A stretch of 64,000 nt of DNA from Microcella flavibacter (GCF_012530535.1 NZ_CP051299.1:682001-746000); one strand, 5' to 3'. Counted from the stretch's first letter, positions 35,275 through 44,283 are shown. Translations and numbers: made by a program. Notes: generated by a model not told the origin, from the letters alone.

Positions 35275-36156
35275 GTGTACCGCGCCATCGCCGCGAACAA
35301 GCGCAACACCATCTTCATCATGCTCGCGTTCTTCGTGCTCATCGGGGCGCTCGGGCTCGTCGCCGACTACCTCTACGGGGGCGGCTTCGGCATCTTCATC
35401 GGCACCCTCATCGGCGCGGCCGCGTACACGCTCTTCCAGTACTTCGCGGCCGGGCGGCAGGCGCTGTCGATGGCGGGCGCGCGGCAGATCCAGAAGGCCG
35501 ACAACCCCCGGCTGTACCGCATCGTCGAGAACCTCGCCATCACCGAGGGGATGCCCATGCCGGCGGTCTACGTCGTCGACGACCCCGCACCGAACGCCTT
35601 CGCCACGGGCCGCGATCCGCAGCACGCGAGCGTCGCCGCCACGACGGGCCTCATGGAGCTCATGACCGACCGCGAGCTCACCGGCGTCATGGCCCACGAG
35701 CTGGGGCACGTCAAGAACTACGACATCCGCGTCTCGACCATCGTCTTCGGGCTCACCGTCGCGGTCGGCCTCATCGCCGACGTGCTCGCCCGCATGGCCT
35801 TCTTCGGCGGCAACCGCAACAACAACGGCGGCAACCCGATCGTGCTCGTCTTCGGCCTCGTCGCGATGCTCGTCGCCCCGCTCGTCGCCGCGCTCATCCA
35901 GGCCGCCGTGTCGCGGCAGCGCGAGTACCTCGCCGACGCCACGGGCGCGCTGACCACCCGCGACCCCGAGGCGCTCGCGAGCGCGCTGCAGAAGCTCGGC
36001 GACTACGCCCGGCCGATGCGCAAGCAGAACTCGACGATGGCGCACCTGTGGATCAGCGACCCGATGAAGCCGGGCGTGATGGACCGCATGTTCCAGACGC
36101 ACCCGCCGATCGCCGAGCGGGTCAAACGCCTCATCCAGAACTCGAACCGCTTCTAG
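35275..36156 (+). CDS. htpX: HtpX-type M48 membrane metalloprotease
   Basis: 293 residues. Two N-terminal helices (about residues 14-50), the zinc motif HELGH in GVMAHELGHVKNYDIR with a downstream Glu ligand in REYLADATGALTTRD, and further hydrophobic segments between them. The family degrades misfolded membrane proteins under envelope stress. GTG start with aggagg upstream. Follows lemA and is probably in the same transcript. Confidence 0.93.
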   Translation: MYRAIAANKRNTIFIMLAFFVLIGALGLVADYLYGGGFGIFIGTLIGAAAYTLFQYFAAGRQALSMAGARQIQKADNPRLYRIVENLAITEGMPMPAVYVVDDPAPNAFATGRDPQHASVAATTGLMELMTDRELTGVMAHELGHVKNYDIRVSTIVFGLTVAVGLIADVLARMAFFGGNRNNNGGNPIVLVFGLVAMLVAPLVAALIQAAVSRQREYLADATGALTTRDPEALASALQKLGDYARPMRKQNSTMAHLWISDPMKPGVMDRMFQTHPPIAERVKRLIQNSNRF

Positions 36157-36184
36157 AGCGCCACCGCGGTCGGTCGCGGCGACG

Positions 36185-37405
36185 TCAGCGGGCGAGCGCC
36201 GCCCGCACCTCCGCGGCGGCATCGCCGGGCCCCGCGACCTCCACGTCGTCGAGGCCCTGCCAGGCGGCGGCCGAGCGCAGCAGCGGCGCGAGGCGCTCGG
36301 CGAGCGCGCCGTGCGGCACGCCGTCCTCGGCCCAGGCCGACTGCACGCGCAGCACGCCGGCCTTCCGATCGCTCTTGAGGTCGACCCGGCCGGCGAGCGC
36401 GTCGTCGACGAGCACGGGCAGCGAGTAGTACCCGTACCGCCGCTTCGCCGCCGGCGTGTAGATCTCGATGCGGTAGTGGAAGTCGAAGAGGCGCAGCGCG
36501 CGATCCCGGTACCAGACCACCGGATCGAAGGGCGAGAGCAGGGCGGTCGCCTCGATGCGCCGGGGGATGCTCGCGGCCGGGTCGCGCCAGGCGGGCAGCG
36601 GGCGCGCGCCGCGCATCCACCCCTCCACCGTCACGGGCTCGACGATGCCCTCCTCGTGCAGCTCGCGCAGCGCGGCCTGTGTGTCGGCGACGGGCAGGCG
36701 GTGGTAGTCGGCGATGTCGCCGACCGCGCCGACCCCGAGTGCGACGACGGCGCGGTGCACGAGGGCGCGCATCGCCTCGGCCCGTGGCACCCGCTGCGCG
36801 TGCAGAGCGGCGAGCCCCACCTGCTCGGGCAGGGCGTAGACGCGCGAGAACCCGCGCCGCCCGGCGCTCACGACGTCGCCCCAGCGGAACAGGAACTCGA
36901 GCCCGTGCTTGACGTCGCTCCAGCCCCACCAGGGCCCGCGCCGCACGTTCGCCTCGTGCTCGATCTCGCCCGCCGTGACCGGGCCGGTGACGGCGAGCTC
37001 CTGCAGCAGCCACTCGAGCATCGGGCCGTGCTCGCGCACCCAGGCGTGCTTGACGGGGTCGCGCCCGCGCAGCAGCTCGCGCTTCCAGTGCCAGAGCGGC
37101 CAGTCCTCGCGCCGGATGACCGCCGCCTCGTGCGCCCAGTACTCGTGGTACCGCCCGCGCCGCGCGAACAGCAGCGCGTCGAGCGCGGCCGGGTCGTAGG
37201 GGCCGAGGCGGGCGAACAGCGGCAGGTAGTGCGAGCGGGCGAAGACGCTCACCGAGTCGAGCTGCAGCACGCCGAGCCGGTCGACGGCCGCGGCGAGGCG
37301 GCGCGGGGTGACGGCGTCGGGATGCCCGCGCCCCACGTTCCGACGCCCGAAACCCTGCGCGGCGAGCGCGAGCCGGCGCGCGGCGGGGGCGGTCAGGTGC
37401 GGCAC
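36185..37405 (-). CDS. YcaQ-type winged-helix DNA glycosylase family protein
   Basis: 406 residues of the HTH_42 family, represented by E. coli YcaQ, which unhooks DNA interstrand crosslinks. Segments that match the family by eye: LGVLQLDSVSVFARSHYLPLFARLGPYDPAALDALLF, YHEYWAHEAAVI (the HEY/WAH region), WWGWSDVKHGLEFLFRWGDVVS and LLSPFDPVVWYRDRALRLFDFHYRIEIYTPAAKRRYGYYSLPVLVDD. GTG start. Convergent with htpX, 28 bp apart, with only a weak 5-bp hairpin between. Role inferred from family. Confidence 0.85.
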   Translation of the reverse strand: MPHLTAPAARRLALAAQGFGRRNVGRGHPDAVTPRRLAAAVDRLGVLQLDSVSVFARSHYLPLFARLGPYDPAALDALLFARRGRYHEYWAHEAAVIRREDWPLWHWKRELLRGRDPVKHAWVREHGPMLEWLLQELAVTGPVTAGEIEHEANVRRGPWWGWSDVKHGLEFLFRWGDVVSAGRRGFSRVYALPEQVGLAALHAQRVPRAEAMRALVHRAVVALGVGAVGDIADYHRLPVADTQAALRELHEEGIVEPVTVEGWMRGARPLPAWRDPAASIPRRIEATALLSPFDPVVWYRDRALRLFDFHYRIEIYTPAAKRRYGYYSLPVLVDDALAGRVDLKSDRKAGVLRVQSAWAEDGVPHGALAERLAPLLRSAAAWQGLDDVEVAGPGDAAAEVRAALAR

Positions 37406-37459
37406 GCCTCGACGCTATCGGGCACGGGCGACATCGCCGGAGCATCCTGAGGCCCCCTC

Positions 37460-37477
37460 GTTCACCCGTCGTTCACC
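37460..37477 (+). promoter_or_regulatory. PHO-box-like direct repeat
   Basis: GTTCACC-cgtc-GTTCACC: two exact heptamers at an 11-bp period, matching the direct-repeat unit bound by PhoP in Streptomyces. It lies 42 nt upstream of a TAGCGT -10 candidate at 37520-37525 and before a four-gene ABC importer. Confidence 0.6.
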
Positions 37478-37596
37478 CGGCCGCCGCCGGGGTGCACCGA
37501 GTGCGACATGTCGCCTGCTTAGCGTGCGATCAGCGCGGTACCCCCTGAGCTCGACCACAGCACGAGCCGCCGCGCCCTTCCCCGGAGGACACCCCT

Positions 37597-38727
37597 GTGA
37601 TTCGCTCTCGACTCCTCGCCGGCGCGGCCCTCGCCGCCGTCGCGACCCTCTCCCTGACCGCCTGCGCCACCGACGCCGAGCCCACCGCGGCCGGCGGCGT
37701 CGACGCCTCGACCGCCACGAGCCTCGCCGACTTCGGCACGCTCGCCGACCTCGAGGAGGCCGCGAAGGCCGAGGGCGCCCTCAACGTCATCGCGCTGCCC
37801 CGCGACTGGGCCAACTACGGCGAGATCATCGACCTCTTCGCCGAGCGCTACCCCGAGATCACCATCACCGAGGCCTCGCCCGACGCCTCGAGCGCCGAGG
37901 AGATCCAGGCCGCCGAGAACCTGCGCGGCCAGGACACCGCCCCCGACGTCTTCGACCTCGGCCTCGCCGTCGCGCTCACGAGCACCGACTACTTCGCGCC
38001 CTACAAGGTCGAGCGCTGGGACGACATCCCCGACGCCCTCAAGGAGGAGTCGGGCCTGTTCGTCGGCGACTACGGCGGGTACATGGCGGTCGGCTACGAC
38101 CCCGACGCCGTGCCCGCCCCCGAGTCGCTCGACGACCTCCTCGGCGAGGAGTACCGCGGCAAGGTCGCCATCAACGGCGACCCGACCCAGGCCGGTGCGG
38201 CGTTCGCGGCGGTCGGCATGGCCACCGTGCAGAACGGCGGCGACCTCGACGACTTCCAGGCCGGCATCGACTTCTTCGAAGAGCTCAACGCCGCGGGCAA
38301 CTTCGTCAAGATCGACCCCACGCCCGCCACGGTCGCCTCGGGCGAGACCCCCGTCGTCTTCGACTGGGACTACCTGAACAACGGCTACGCCGCCGAGCTC
38401 GACGGCCAGCGCAACTGGGAGGTCGTGGTCTTCGAGGGCACCGGCTACGCGGGCTACTACAACCAGGCCATCAACGTCGACGCCCCGAACCCGGCCGCCG
38501 CGCGCCTCTGGATGGAGTTCCTCTACAGCCCCGAGGTGCAGAACCTGTGGCTGAAGGGCGGCGCCCGCCCCGTGCTCGAGCAGGCCATGGTCGAGGCCGG
38601 CGAGATCGACGAGGCGCTGTACGCCGCGCTGCCCGAGGCCCCGGCCGACACGGTCGTGCCCTCGGCCGAGCAGAGCGACGCCGCGGCGACGCTGCTCGGC
38701 GAGCGCTGGGCGACCGCTGTCCAGTAG
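37597..38727 (+). CDS. ABC importer substrate-binding lipoprotein
   Basis: 376 residues with a lipoprotein signal (LAAVATLSLTACATD, Cys near residue 24). The mature part is a periplasmic-binding fold of the polyamine/iron/2-aminoethylphosphonate cluster: ALNVIALPRDWANYGEIIDLFAERYPEITITEASPDASSAEEIQ, GYMAVGYDPDAVPAPESLDDLL and MEFLYSPEVQNLWLKGGARPVLEQ. With two permeases and a PotA-like ATPase downstream it forms a complete importer. The upstream PHO box favours a phosphorus compound such as a phosphonate; the sequence alone does not prove this. GTG start with ggagg upstream. Confidence 0.85.
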   Translation: MIRSRLLAGAALAAVATLSLTACATDAEPTAAGGVDASTATSLADFGTLADLEEAAKAEGALNVIALPRDWANYGEIIDLFAERYPEITITEASPDASSAEEIQAAENLRGQDTAPDVFDLGLAVALTSTDYFAPYKVERWDDIPDALKEESGLFVGDYGGYMAVGYDPDAVPAPESLDDLLGEEYRGKVAINGDPTQAGAAFAAVGMATVQNGGDLDDFQAGIDFFEELNAAGNFVKIDPTPATVASGETPVVFDWDYLNNGYAAELDGQRNWEVVVFEGTGYAGYYNQAINVDAPNPAAARLWMEFLYSPEVQNLWLKGGARPVLEQAMVEAGEIDEALYAALPEAPADTVVPSAEQSDAAATLLGERWATAVQ

Positions 38728-38746
38728 CACGGTCGTCACCCCCGCG

Positions 38747-38784
38747 GTCGAGCCCCGGAGCGCAACAGCGCCCCGGGGCTCGAC
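38747..38784 (+). terminator. Long hairpin between binding-protein and permease genes
   Basis: A 12-bp stem (gtcgagccccgg with 38773-38784) extended by an inner gcgc-aaca-gcgc stem. Without a T-tract, it may act as an attenuator or mRNA stabiliser that keeps binding-protein output above that of the permeases. Confidence 0.6.
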
Positions 38785-38830
38785 CCGCCCCGTCCGGCCC
38801 CGCCGCACCCGCGGCGCCGCCGCCTGGGGG

Positions 38831-39652
38831 GTGGCGCCCTTCGCCCTGTACATCGCCCTCTTCCTCGCCCTGCCGACCGGCATCGCCCTCGCGACCGGCT
38901 TCGTGGACGAGGAGGGAGCGTTCACGCTCGACACGATCGCCGCGCTCGGCGACCCCTTCGTGCTCTCCGGCTTCGGCACCTCGATCGCGCTCTCGGCCTT
39001 CACCGCCGTCGTGGGCGCCCTGCTGGGCGCGCTGGTCAGCTATGCGATCGTCGCGGCCCGCCCCGAGGGGATGCTCCGCTCGGTGATCGACGCCGCGAGC
39101 GGGGTGCTCGCCCAGTTCGGCGGCGTGATGCTCGCCTTCGCGTTCATCGCGACGATCGGCATCCAGGGCGGCGTCACGGTGCTGCTGCGCGACCTCGCCG
39201 GCATCGACATCTTCGCCGACGGCGTCTGGCTCTACGAGTCGCCCGGCCTGATCCTGCCGTACGTCTACTTCCAGGTGCCGCTCATGATCATCGTCTTCCT
39301 GCCCGCGCTCGAGTCGCTCAAGCCGCAGTGGGCCGAGGCCAGCGCGACCCTCGGCGGCACGACCGCGACCTTCTGGTGGCGCATCGGCATCCCCGTGCTC
39401 TGGCCCTCCTTCCTCGGCTCTCTGCTGCTGCTCTTCGCCAACGCCTTCTCCTCCTACGCGACGGCCGCGGCCCTCACGAGCCAGGGGCAATCGATCGTGC
39501 CGCTGCAGATCCGGGCGGCGCTCACGAGCGAGACCCTGCTCGGGCGCGAGAACCTCGCCGGCGCGCTCGCGCTCGGCATGATCGTCGTGATGGTCGTCGT
39601 CATGACGCTGTACGCCCTGCTGCAGCGCCGGGCCGACCGGTGGCGGCGATGA
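38831..39652 (+). CDS. ABC importer permease 1
   Basis: 273 residues from the GTG at 38831, with about six membrane helices and the EAA loop EASATLGGTTATFWWRIGIPVLWPS. The start is doubtful: the frame stays open upstream, encoding a plausible basic N-terminal tail (RPVRPRRTRGAAAW), but it has no ATG, GTG or TTG. The next candidate is a CTG at 38717 overlapping the end of the binding-protein gene, and that reading passes through the hairpin. The next permease gene overlaps its stop (atga). Confidence 0.85.
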   Translation: MAPFALYIALFLALPTGIALATGFVDEEGAFTLDTIAALGDPFVLSGFGTSIALSAFTAVVGALLGALVSYAIVAARPEGMLRSVIDAASGVLAQFGGVMLAFAFIATIGIQGGVTVLLRDLAGIDIFADGVWLYESPGLILPYVYFQVPLMIIVFLPALESLKPQWAEASATLGGTTATFWWRIGIPVLWPSFLGSLLLLFANAFSSYATAAALTSQGQSIVPLQIRAALTSETLLGRENLAGALALGMIVVMVVVMTLYALLQRRADRWRR

Positions 39653-40458
39653 GCGCGGGCGCGGGCATCCCCGCCCCGAGCGCGCTCGCCCGCCGCAGCA
39701 TCCTCACGATCGTCGGCGTGCTGTTCGCCATCCCGATCGTGGCGATGGTCGAGTTCACGCTGCGCCGCGGGCTCGAGGGCGGCTACGACCTCAGCCGCTG
39801 GATCACCGTGCTCACGGGCGATCTCGGCCCCGCCTACCGGCCGCTCGGGCAGGCGATCGGCAACTCGCTCGCCCTCGCGGCGGTGACCGTGCTCGTCGTG
39901 CTCGTGCTGCTCGTGCCGACGATGGTGCTCGTGCAGTTGCGACTGCCGCAGCTGCGCCGGGCGCTCGAGTTCGTCTGCCTGCTGCCGATCAGCATCCCGG
40001 CGATCGTGCTCGTCGTCGGACTCGCGCCCGTCTACAGCGTCGTCGCCCGCCTGTTCGGCAGCGGCGTCTGGACCCTCGCCTTCGCCTACGGCATCATCGT
40101 GCTGCCCTTCGCCTACCGCGCCGTGCAGTCGAACCTCGACGCGCTCGACGTCGCGACCCTGACCGAGGCGGCGCGCTCGCTCGGCGCCTCCTGGCCCGTC
40201 ACCATCGTGCGCGTACTGCTGCCGAACCTGCGCCGCGGGCTGCTCGCCGCGGCCTTCATCTCGATCGCCGTCGTGCTCGGCGAGTTCACCATCGCCTCGC
40301 TGCTCAACCGGCAGAACCTGCAGACGGCCCTCGTCGTCGTGAGCAAGGACGACCCCTACATCGCCGTGGTGCTCGCACTGCTGGCGCTCCTGCTGGCCTT
40401 CGTGCTGCTGCTCGTCATCGGGCGCGTCGGGCGGGGCCGCACCCGGAAGGAATCATGA
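39649..40458 (+). CDS. ABC importer permease 2
   Basis: 269 residues with about six membrane helices. EAA loop TEAARSLGASWPVTIVRVLLPNLRRGLLAA near residue 180. ATG overlaps the stop of permease 1 and its own stop overlaps the ATPase start, so the three membrane-complex genes are translationally coupled. Confidence 0.9.
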   Translation: MSAGAGIPAPSALARRSILTIVGVLFAIPIVAMVEFTLRRGLEGGYDLSRWITVLTGDLGPAYRPLGQAIGNSLALAAVTVLVVLVLLVPTMVLVQLRLPQLRRALEFVCLLPISIPAIVLVVGLAPVYSVVARLFGSGVWTLAFAYGIIVLPFAYRAVQSNLDALDVATLTEAARSLGASWPVTIVRVLLPNLRRGLLAAAFISIAVVLGEFTIASLLNRQNLQTALVVVSKDDPYIAVVLALLALLLAFVLLLVIGRVGRGRTRKES

Positions 40459-41543
40459 CCGACACGACCGCTCCGTCCACCGTCCCGGGCCCCGGCCGCG
40501 TCTCCGCGCCCGTCGCCCTCGAGGGCGTCGTCAAGCGCTTCCCCGGGCTCACCGCGCTCGATGGCGTCTCGCTCGACCTCGCCCCGGGCGAGTTCGTCGC
40601 CCTGCTCGGCCCCTCCGGCTGCGGCAAGACGACGGCCCTGCGCGTGCTCGCCGGGCTCGAGCCGGCTGACGAGGGGCGCATCCTCATCGACGGCGAGGAC
40701 GTCGCCCGCGTGCCCACGAACAAGCGCGACATCGGCATGGTGTTCCAGTCGTACTCGCTGTTCCCGCACATGACCGTTCTCGAGAACGTCGAATTCGGGC
40801 TCCGGATGCGCCGCGTGCCCGCGGCGGACCGCCGACGCCGCGCGCAGGACTCCCTCGACCTGGTCGGCCTCGACCACCACGGAGCGCGCTACGCGCACCA
40901 GCTCTCCGGCGGCCAGCAGCAGAGAGTCGCCCTGGCTCGCGCGCTCGTGACCCGCCCCCGCGTCCTCCTGCTCGACGAGCCGCTCAGCGCGCTCGACGCG
41001 AAGGTGCGCGTGCAGCTGCGCGACGAGATCCGCCGCATCCAGACCGAGCTCGGCATCACGACCGTCTTCGTCACGCACGACCAGGAGGAGGCGCTCGCCG
41101 TCGCCGACCGCGTCGCCGTCATGCGCGCGGGCCGCATCGAGCAGATCGGCACGCCCGAGGAGCTGTACACTCGGCCCGCCTCGGCCTTCGTCGCCGAGTT
41201 CGTGGGCCTCAGCAACCGGCTTGCCGGCACCGTCGACGGCGAGGCCGTGGTCGTGCTCGGGCAGCGGCTGCCCCTGCTGGCCCCCGCCGAGCACGGCGCC
41301 GCCGTGCGGGCGCTCGTCCGACCGGAGGACATCCGCCTCGGGGCCGATGGCGCGGGTGCGGCGGGCACCGTGCTGACGAGCTCGTTCCTGGGCTCGCTGC
41401 GCCGCACCCGCGTGCGCCTCGACGGGGGGGAGGAGCTCGTGGTGCAGCACGACGTCGCACTGCCCGCCCGCCCCGGCGACCGCGTCGGCGTGACGCTCAG
41501 CGGGCGCGCAGTGTCGACCTCGCCGGCCGAGCCGCGCTCGTAG
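40455..41543 (+). CDS. ABC importer ATP-binding protein (PotA/CysA type)
   Basis: 362 residues. Walker A GPSGCGKTTA, Q-loop VFQSYSLFPHMTVLENVEFGL, signature LSGGQQQRVALARAL, Walker B VLLLDEPLSALD and H-loop VTHDQEEALAVADR. A C-terminal TOBE domain follows (EFVGLSNRLAGTVDGEAVVV... ALVRPEDIRLG). This is the class that energises polyamine, iron, thiamine and 2-aminoethylphosphonate importers. Last gene of the operon. Confidence 0.93.
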   Translation: MTDTTAPSTVPGPGRVSAPVALEGVVKRFPGLTALDGVSLDLAPGEFVALLGPSGCGKTTALRVLAGLEPADEGRILIDGEDVARVPTNKRDIGMVFQSYSLFPHMTVLENVEFGLRMRRVPAADRRRRAQDSLDLVGLDHHGARYAHQLSGGQQQRVALARALVTRPRVLLLDEPLSALDAKVRVQLRDEIRRIQTELGITTVFVTHDQEEALAVADRVAVMRAGRIEQIGTPEELYTRPASAFVAEFVGLSNRLAGTVDGEAVVVLGQRLPLLAPAEHGAAVRALVRPEDIRLGADGAGAAGTVLTSSFLGSLRRTRVRLDGGEELVVQHDVALPARPGDRVGVTLSGRAVSTSPAEPRS

Positions 41544-41546
41544 ACT
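41541..41546 (+). promoter_or_regulatory. Leaderless-type promoter of AI-2E transporter gene
   Basis: TAGACT ends 6 nt before the ATG at 41553 and overlaps the stop of the ATPase gene; this selects the ATG over the GTG at 41547. Confidence 0.6.
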
Positions 41547-41552
41547 GTGGCG

Positions 41553-42710
41553 ATGCTCCGTCGCCACCGATCCGCCGAGCCCGACGCCCCCCTGACCGAC
41601 GGCGTGCCCCCGGGCATGCGCATCGCGGGGGCGTGGTCCTGGCGCCTGCTCGCCATCGCCGCGGTCATCGGCGTCGTCATCTTCCTGGTCATGCAGCTCG
41701 CGCTGCTCGTCATCCCCATCTTCATCGCCGTGCTGCTCGCGGCGCTGCTGCAGCCGCTCAACGGCTGGCTGCAGAGGATCGGCTGGCCGAAGTGGCTGAG
41801 CGTCACCGCCTCGATGCTCGCGCTCATCGGCGCCGTCTCCGGGCTCGTATGGCTCGTCGTCTCGCAGATCCGCAGCGGGCTGCCCGCGCTCGAGGAGCGC
41901 GCGGTCGAGCGATTCGACGAGGTCGTCGGGCAGATCAGCACGGCCTTCGGCATCTCGGAGGACGAGATCGGCACGGTCATCGACGACACCCTCGGGCAGT
42001 TCGATCTCACCGACGACTGGTTCGTCAGCGGCGCCCTCTCGGTCGGCTCGACGGTCGGCGAGGTGCTGACGGGCGCCGTGCTGGCGCTGTTCACCCTGCT
42101 CTTCCTGCTGCTCGACGGCCGCCGCATCTGGAGCTTCGTGCTGGGGCTCCTGCCGAAGCAGTCGCGCAAGGCCGTCGACGGCGGCGCGACCGCCGGCTGG
42201 TTGACCGTCACGAACTTCGCCAAGGTGCAGATCTTCGTCGCGTTCGTCGACGCCGTGGGCATCGGGCTCGGTGCGGTCATCCTGCAGCTGCCGCTCGCCC
42301 TGCCCATCGCGGTCGCGGTGTTCCTCGGCAGCTTCATCCCCATCATCGGCGCCGTCGTGACGGGCGCGCTCGCCGTCGTCGTGGCGCTCGTCTTCTACGG
42401 CCCGGTGCAGGCGCTCATCATGCTCGGCATCGTTCTGCTCGTGCAACAGATCGAGGGCAACATCCTGCAGCCGCTCGTCATGGGCTCGGTCGTGCGGGTG
42501 CACCCGCTGGCCGTCGTGCTCGCGGTGGCGGCCGGCGGGTTCCTCGCCGGCATCCCGGGAACGCTCTTCGCCGTGCCCATCGTCGCGTTCCTCAATGTCT
42601 CCATCCGGTACATTGCGAGCGGGGCGTGGAAGACCCGCCCCCGCCCGACCATGGCCGATCTCGCGGCCATCACCGACGTCGACGAGAGTCGCCAGAAGAA
42701 GAAGAGATGA
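41553..42710 (+). CDS. AI-2E family transporter
   Basis: 385 residues with about eight membrane helices. Family features: the long pore-lining start VIFLVMQLALLVIPIFIAVLLAALLQPLNGWLQ, and QIEGNILQPLVMGSVVRVHPLAVVLAVAAGGFLAGIPGTLFAVPIVAFLNV near the C-terminus. Family members export varied small molecules and some act as Na+/H+ antiporters; the substrate here is unknown. The ilvA start overlaps its stop codon. Confidence 0.9.
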   Translation: MLRRHRSAEPDAPLTDGVPPGMRIAGAWSWRLLAIAAVIGVVIFLVMQLALLVIPIFIAVLLAALLQPLNGWLQRIGWPKWLSVTASMLALIGAVSGLVWLVVSQIRSGLPALEERAVERFDEVVGQISTAFGISEDEIGTVIDDTLGQFDLTDDWFVSGALSVGSTVGEVLTGAVLALFTLLFLLLDGRRIWSFVLGLLPKQSRKAVDGGATAGWLTVTNFAKVQIFVAFVDAVGIGLGAVILQLPLALPIAVAVFLGSFIPIIGAVVTGALAVVVALVFYGPVQALIMLGIVLLVQQIEGNILQPLVMGSVVRVHPLAVVLAVAAGGFLAGIPGTLFAVPIVAFLNVSIRYIASGAWKTRPRPTMADLAAITDVDESRQKKKR

Positions 42711-43990
42711 CCGACACGGTGGTGACGACGCCGGTTCCCGAGCCGCGCGCGGCGCTCGCGGACCTCGCCGGGCCGACCCTGGCCGAGGTCGAGGCGGCGC
42801 GCGAGGTCGTGCGCGCGGTGGCCGAGATCACGCCGATGGAGACCTCGCGGCACCTCAGCGAGATCCTCGGCGTGCCCGTGCACATGAAGTGCGAGAACCT
42901 GCAGCGCACCGGCTCGTACAAGATCCGCGGCGCGTACAACCGCATGTCGCGGCTGAGCGACGCCGAGAAGGCGCGCGGCGTCGTCGCCGCGAGCGCCGGC
43001 AATCACGCTCAGGGCGTCGCCTTCGCCGCGCGCGAGCTGGGCATCCGCGCCACGATCTTCATGCCGATCGGCGTCGCCCTGCCGAAGCTGCAGGCGACCC
43101 GCCACTACGGCGCCGAGGTGGTGCTCGTCGGCCACACCGTGGCCGAGCCGCTGCGTGCCGCGCAGACCCACGCGGCCGACACGGGTGCCGTCTACATCCC
43201 GCCCTTCGACCACCCCGACGTCATCGCCGGCCAGGGCACGCTCGGGCTCGAAGTGCTCGAGCAGGTGCCCGACCTCGAGACGATCATCGTGCCGATCGGC
43301 GGCGGCGGGCTCATCTCGGGCATGGCGAGCGTGCTCAAGCGCAAGGCCGCCGAGCTCGGGCGCGAGATCCGCATCATCGGCGTGCAGTCCTCGCAGGCGG
43401 CCGCCTACCCCGCGAGCCTCGCGGCCGGCGCGCCCACCGAGGTCGTCGTGCACCCCACCATCGCCGACGGCATCGCCGTCTCGAAGCCGGGCAAGCTCAA
43501 CTTCGCGATCATCAAGGATGCCGTGGACGAGGTCGTCACGGTCGACGACGACGACATCGCGCGGGCCATGCTCGTGCTGCTCGAACGCGCCAAGCTCGTC
43601 GTCGAGCCGGCCGGGGCGGTCGGAGTCGCGGCCATCCTCACGGGGCGCGTGCGCGCCTCCGGCCCGACCGTCGTCATGCTGTCGGGCGGCAACATCGATC
43701 CGCTCGTCATGGAGCGCGTCATCAGCCACGGGCTCGCCGCGTCGGAGCGCTACCTCAAGCTGCGCATCCCGCTGCCCGACCGCCCCGGCCAGCTCGCCGA
43801 GACGAGCCGCATCGTGGCGGAGCAGAACGCGAACGTCGTCGAGGTGCTGCACACCCGCCACGGCTCGGGCCTGCAGATCAGCCAGGTGGAGCTCGAGCTG
43901 CACATCGAGACCCGCGGGCCGGAGCACGCCGAGCAGGTGCTGCACGCGCTGCGCGCGCACGGCTACGCGCCGCGCTCCATCAGCGTCTGA
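42707..43990 (+). CDS. ilvA: Threonine ammonia-lyase
   Basis: PLP-dependent threonine deaminase giving 2-oxobutanoate for isoleucine synthesis or threonine breakdown. 427 residues. PLP-lysine motif CENLQRTGSYKIRGAYN, glycine loop GGGGLISG, the SAGNHAQGVAFAA signature and a C-terminal ACT-like domain (LRIPLPDRPGQLAETSRIVAEQNANVVEVLHTRHGS). The ATG overlaps the AI-2E gene stop (atga). Confidence 0.94.
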   Translation: MTDTVVTTPVPEPRAALADLAGPTLAEVEAAREVVRAVAEITPMETSRHLSEILGVPVHMKCENLQRTGSYKIRGAYNRMSRLSDAEKARGVVAASAGNHAQGVAFAARELGIRATIFMPIGVALPKLQATRHYGAEVVLVGHTVAEPLRAAQTHAADTGAVYIPPFDHPDVIAGQGTLGLEVLEQVPDLETIIVPIGGGGLISGMASVLKRKAAELGREIRIIGVQSSQAAAYPASLAAGAPTEVVVHPTIADGIAVSKPGKLNFAIIKDAVDEVVTVDDDDIARAMLVLLERAKLVVEPAGAVGVAAILTGRVRASGPTVVMLSGGNIDPLVMERVISHGLAASERYLKLRIPLPDRPGQLAETSRIVAEQNANVVEVLHTRHGSGLQISQVELELHIETRGPEHAEQVLHALRAHGYAPRSISV

Positions 43991-44283
43991 GGAGCGGCGC
44001 AGGCGCGGCTGCTCACGAGAGACCCTCGTCGCCCGGCTGAGGGACTGCCCTCCGCTGGGCCTCGAGCACGGTGACGGGGACCCGTGCATCGCGTGCGGAG
44101 CACGCGCGCTGCCGCGATCACGTGCGTCGCACGTGCACCTTCCACTCTGCAGGACTTTCGCGAGTGATGCTCCACTGACTCCTGCAGAGTGGAAGGAGCG
44201 ACAGCGGGAGACCATCACCTCGGCGAGGGCGGGCCCGCCCCGTCAGGAGGCCACGATCGTGCGGCACGGCCAGGGTCTTCGCC
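43991..44283. other. Structured intergenic region after ilvA
   Basis: About 290 bp with no supported gene but several dyads: gcgtgc-gga-gcacgc, the 17-nt palindrome cacgtgcgtcgcacgtg at 44119-44135, and a perfect 17-bp inverted repeat (44138-44154 with 44180-44196). Confidence 0.65.
44138..44196. repeat. Perfect 17-bp inverted repeat
   Basis: ccttccactctgcagga at 44138-44154 and its exact complement at 44180-44196 with a 25-nt spacer. It may terminate ilvA or be the remains of a small insertion. Confidence 0.8.

Noticed and set aside
36164-36179. Terminator between htpX and the YcaQ-type gene
   Set aside because: Only a 5-bp stem with a 6-nt loop and no T-tract; too weak to list.
40356-42503. 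Long antisense frames over the ABC ATPase and AI-2E genes (similar ones at 3347-4798 and 61271-63862)
   Set aside because: Arg/Asp/Gly-rich products without start signals, mirroring well-identified genes.
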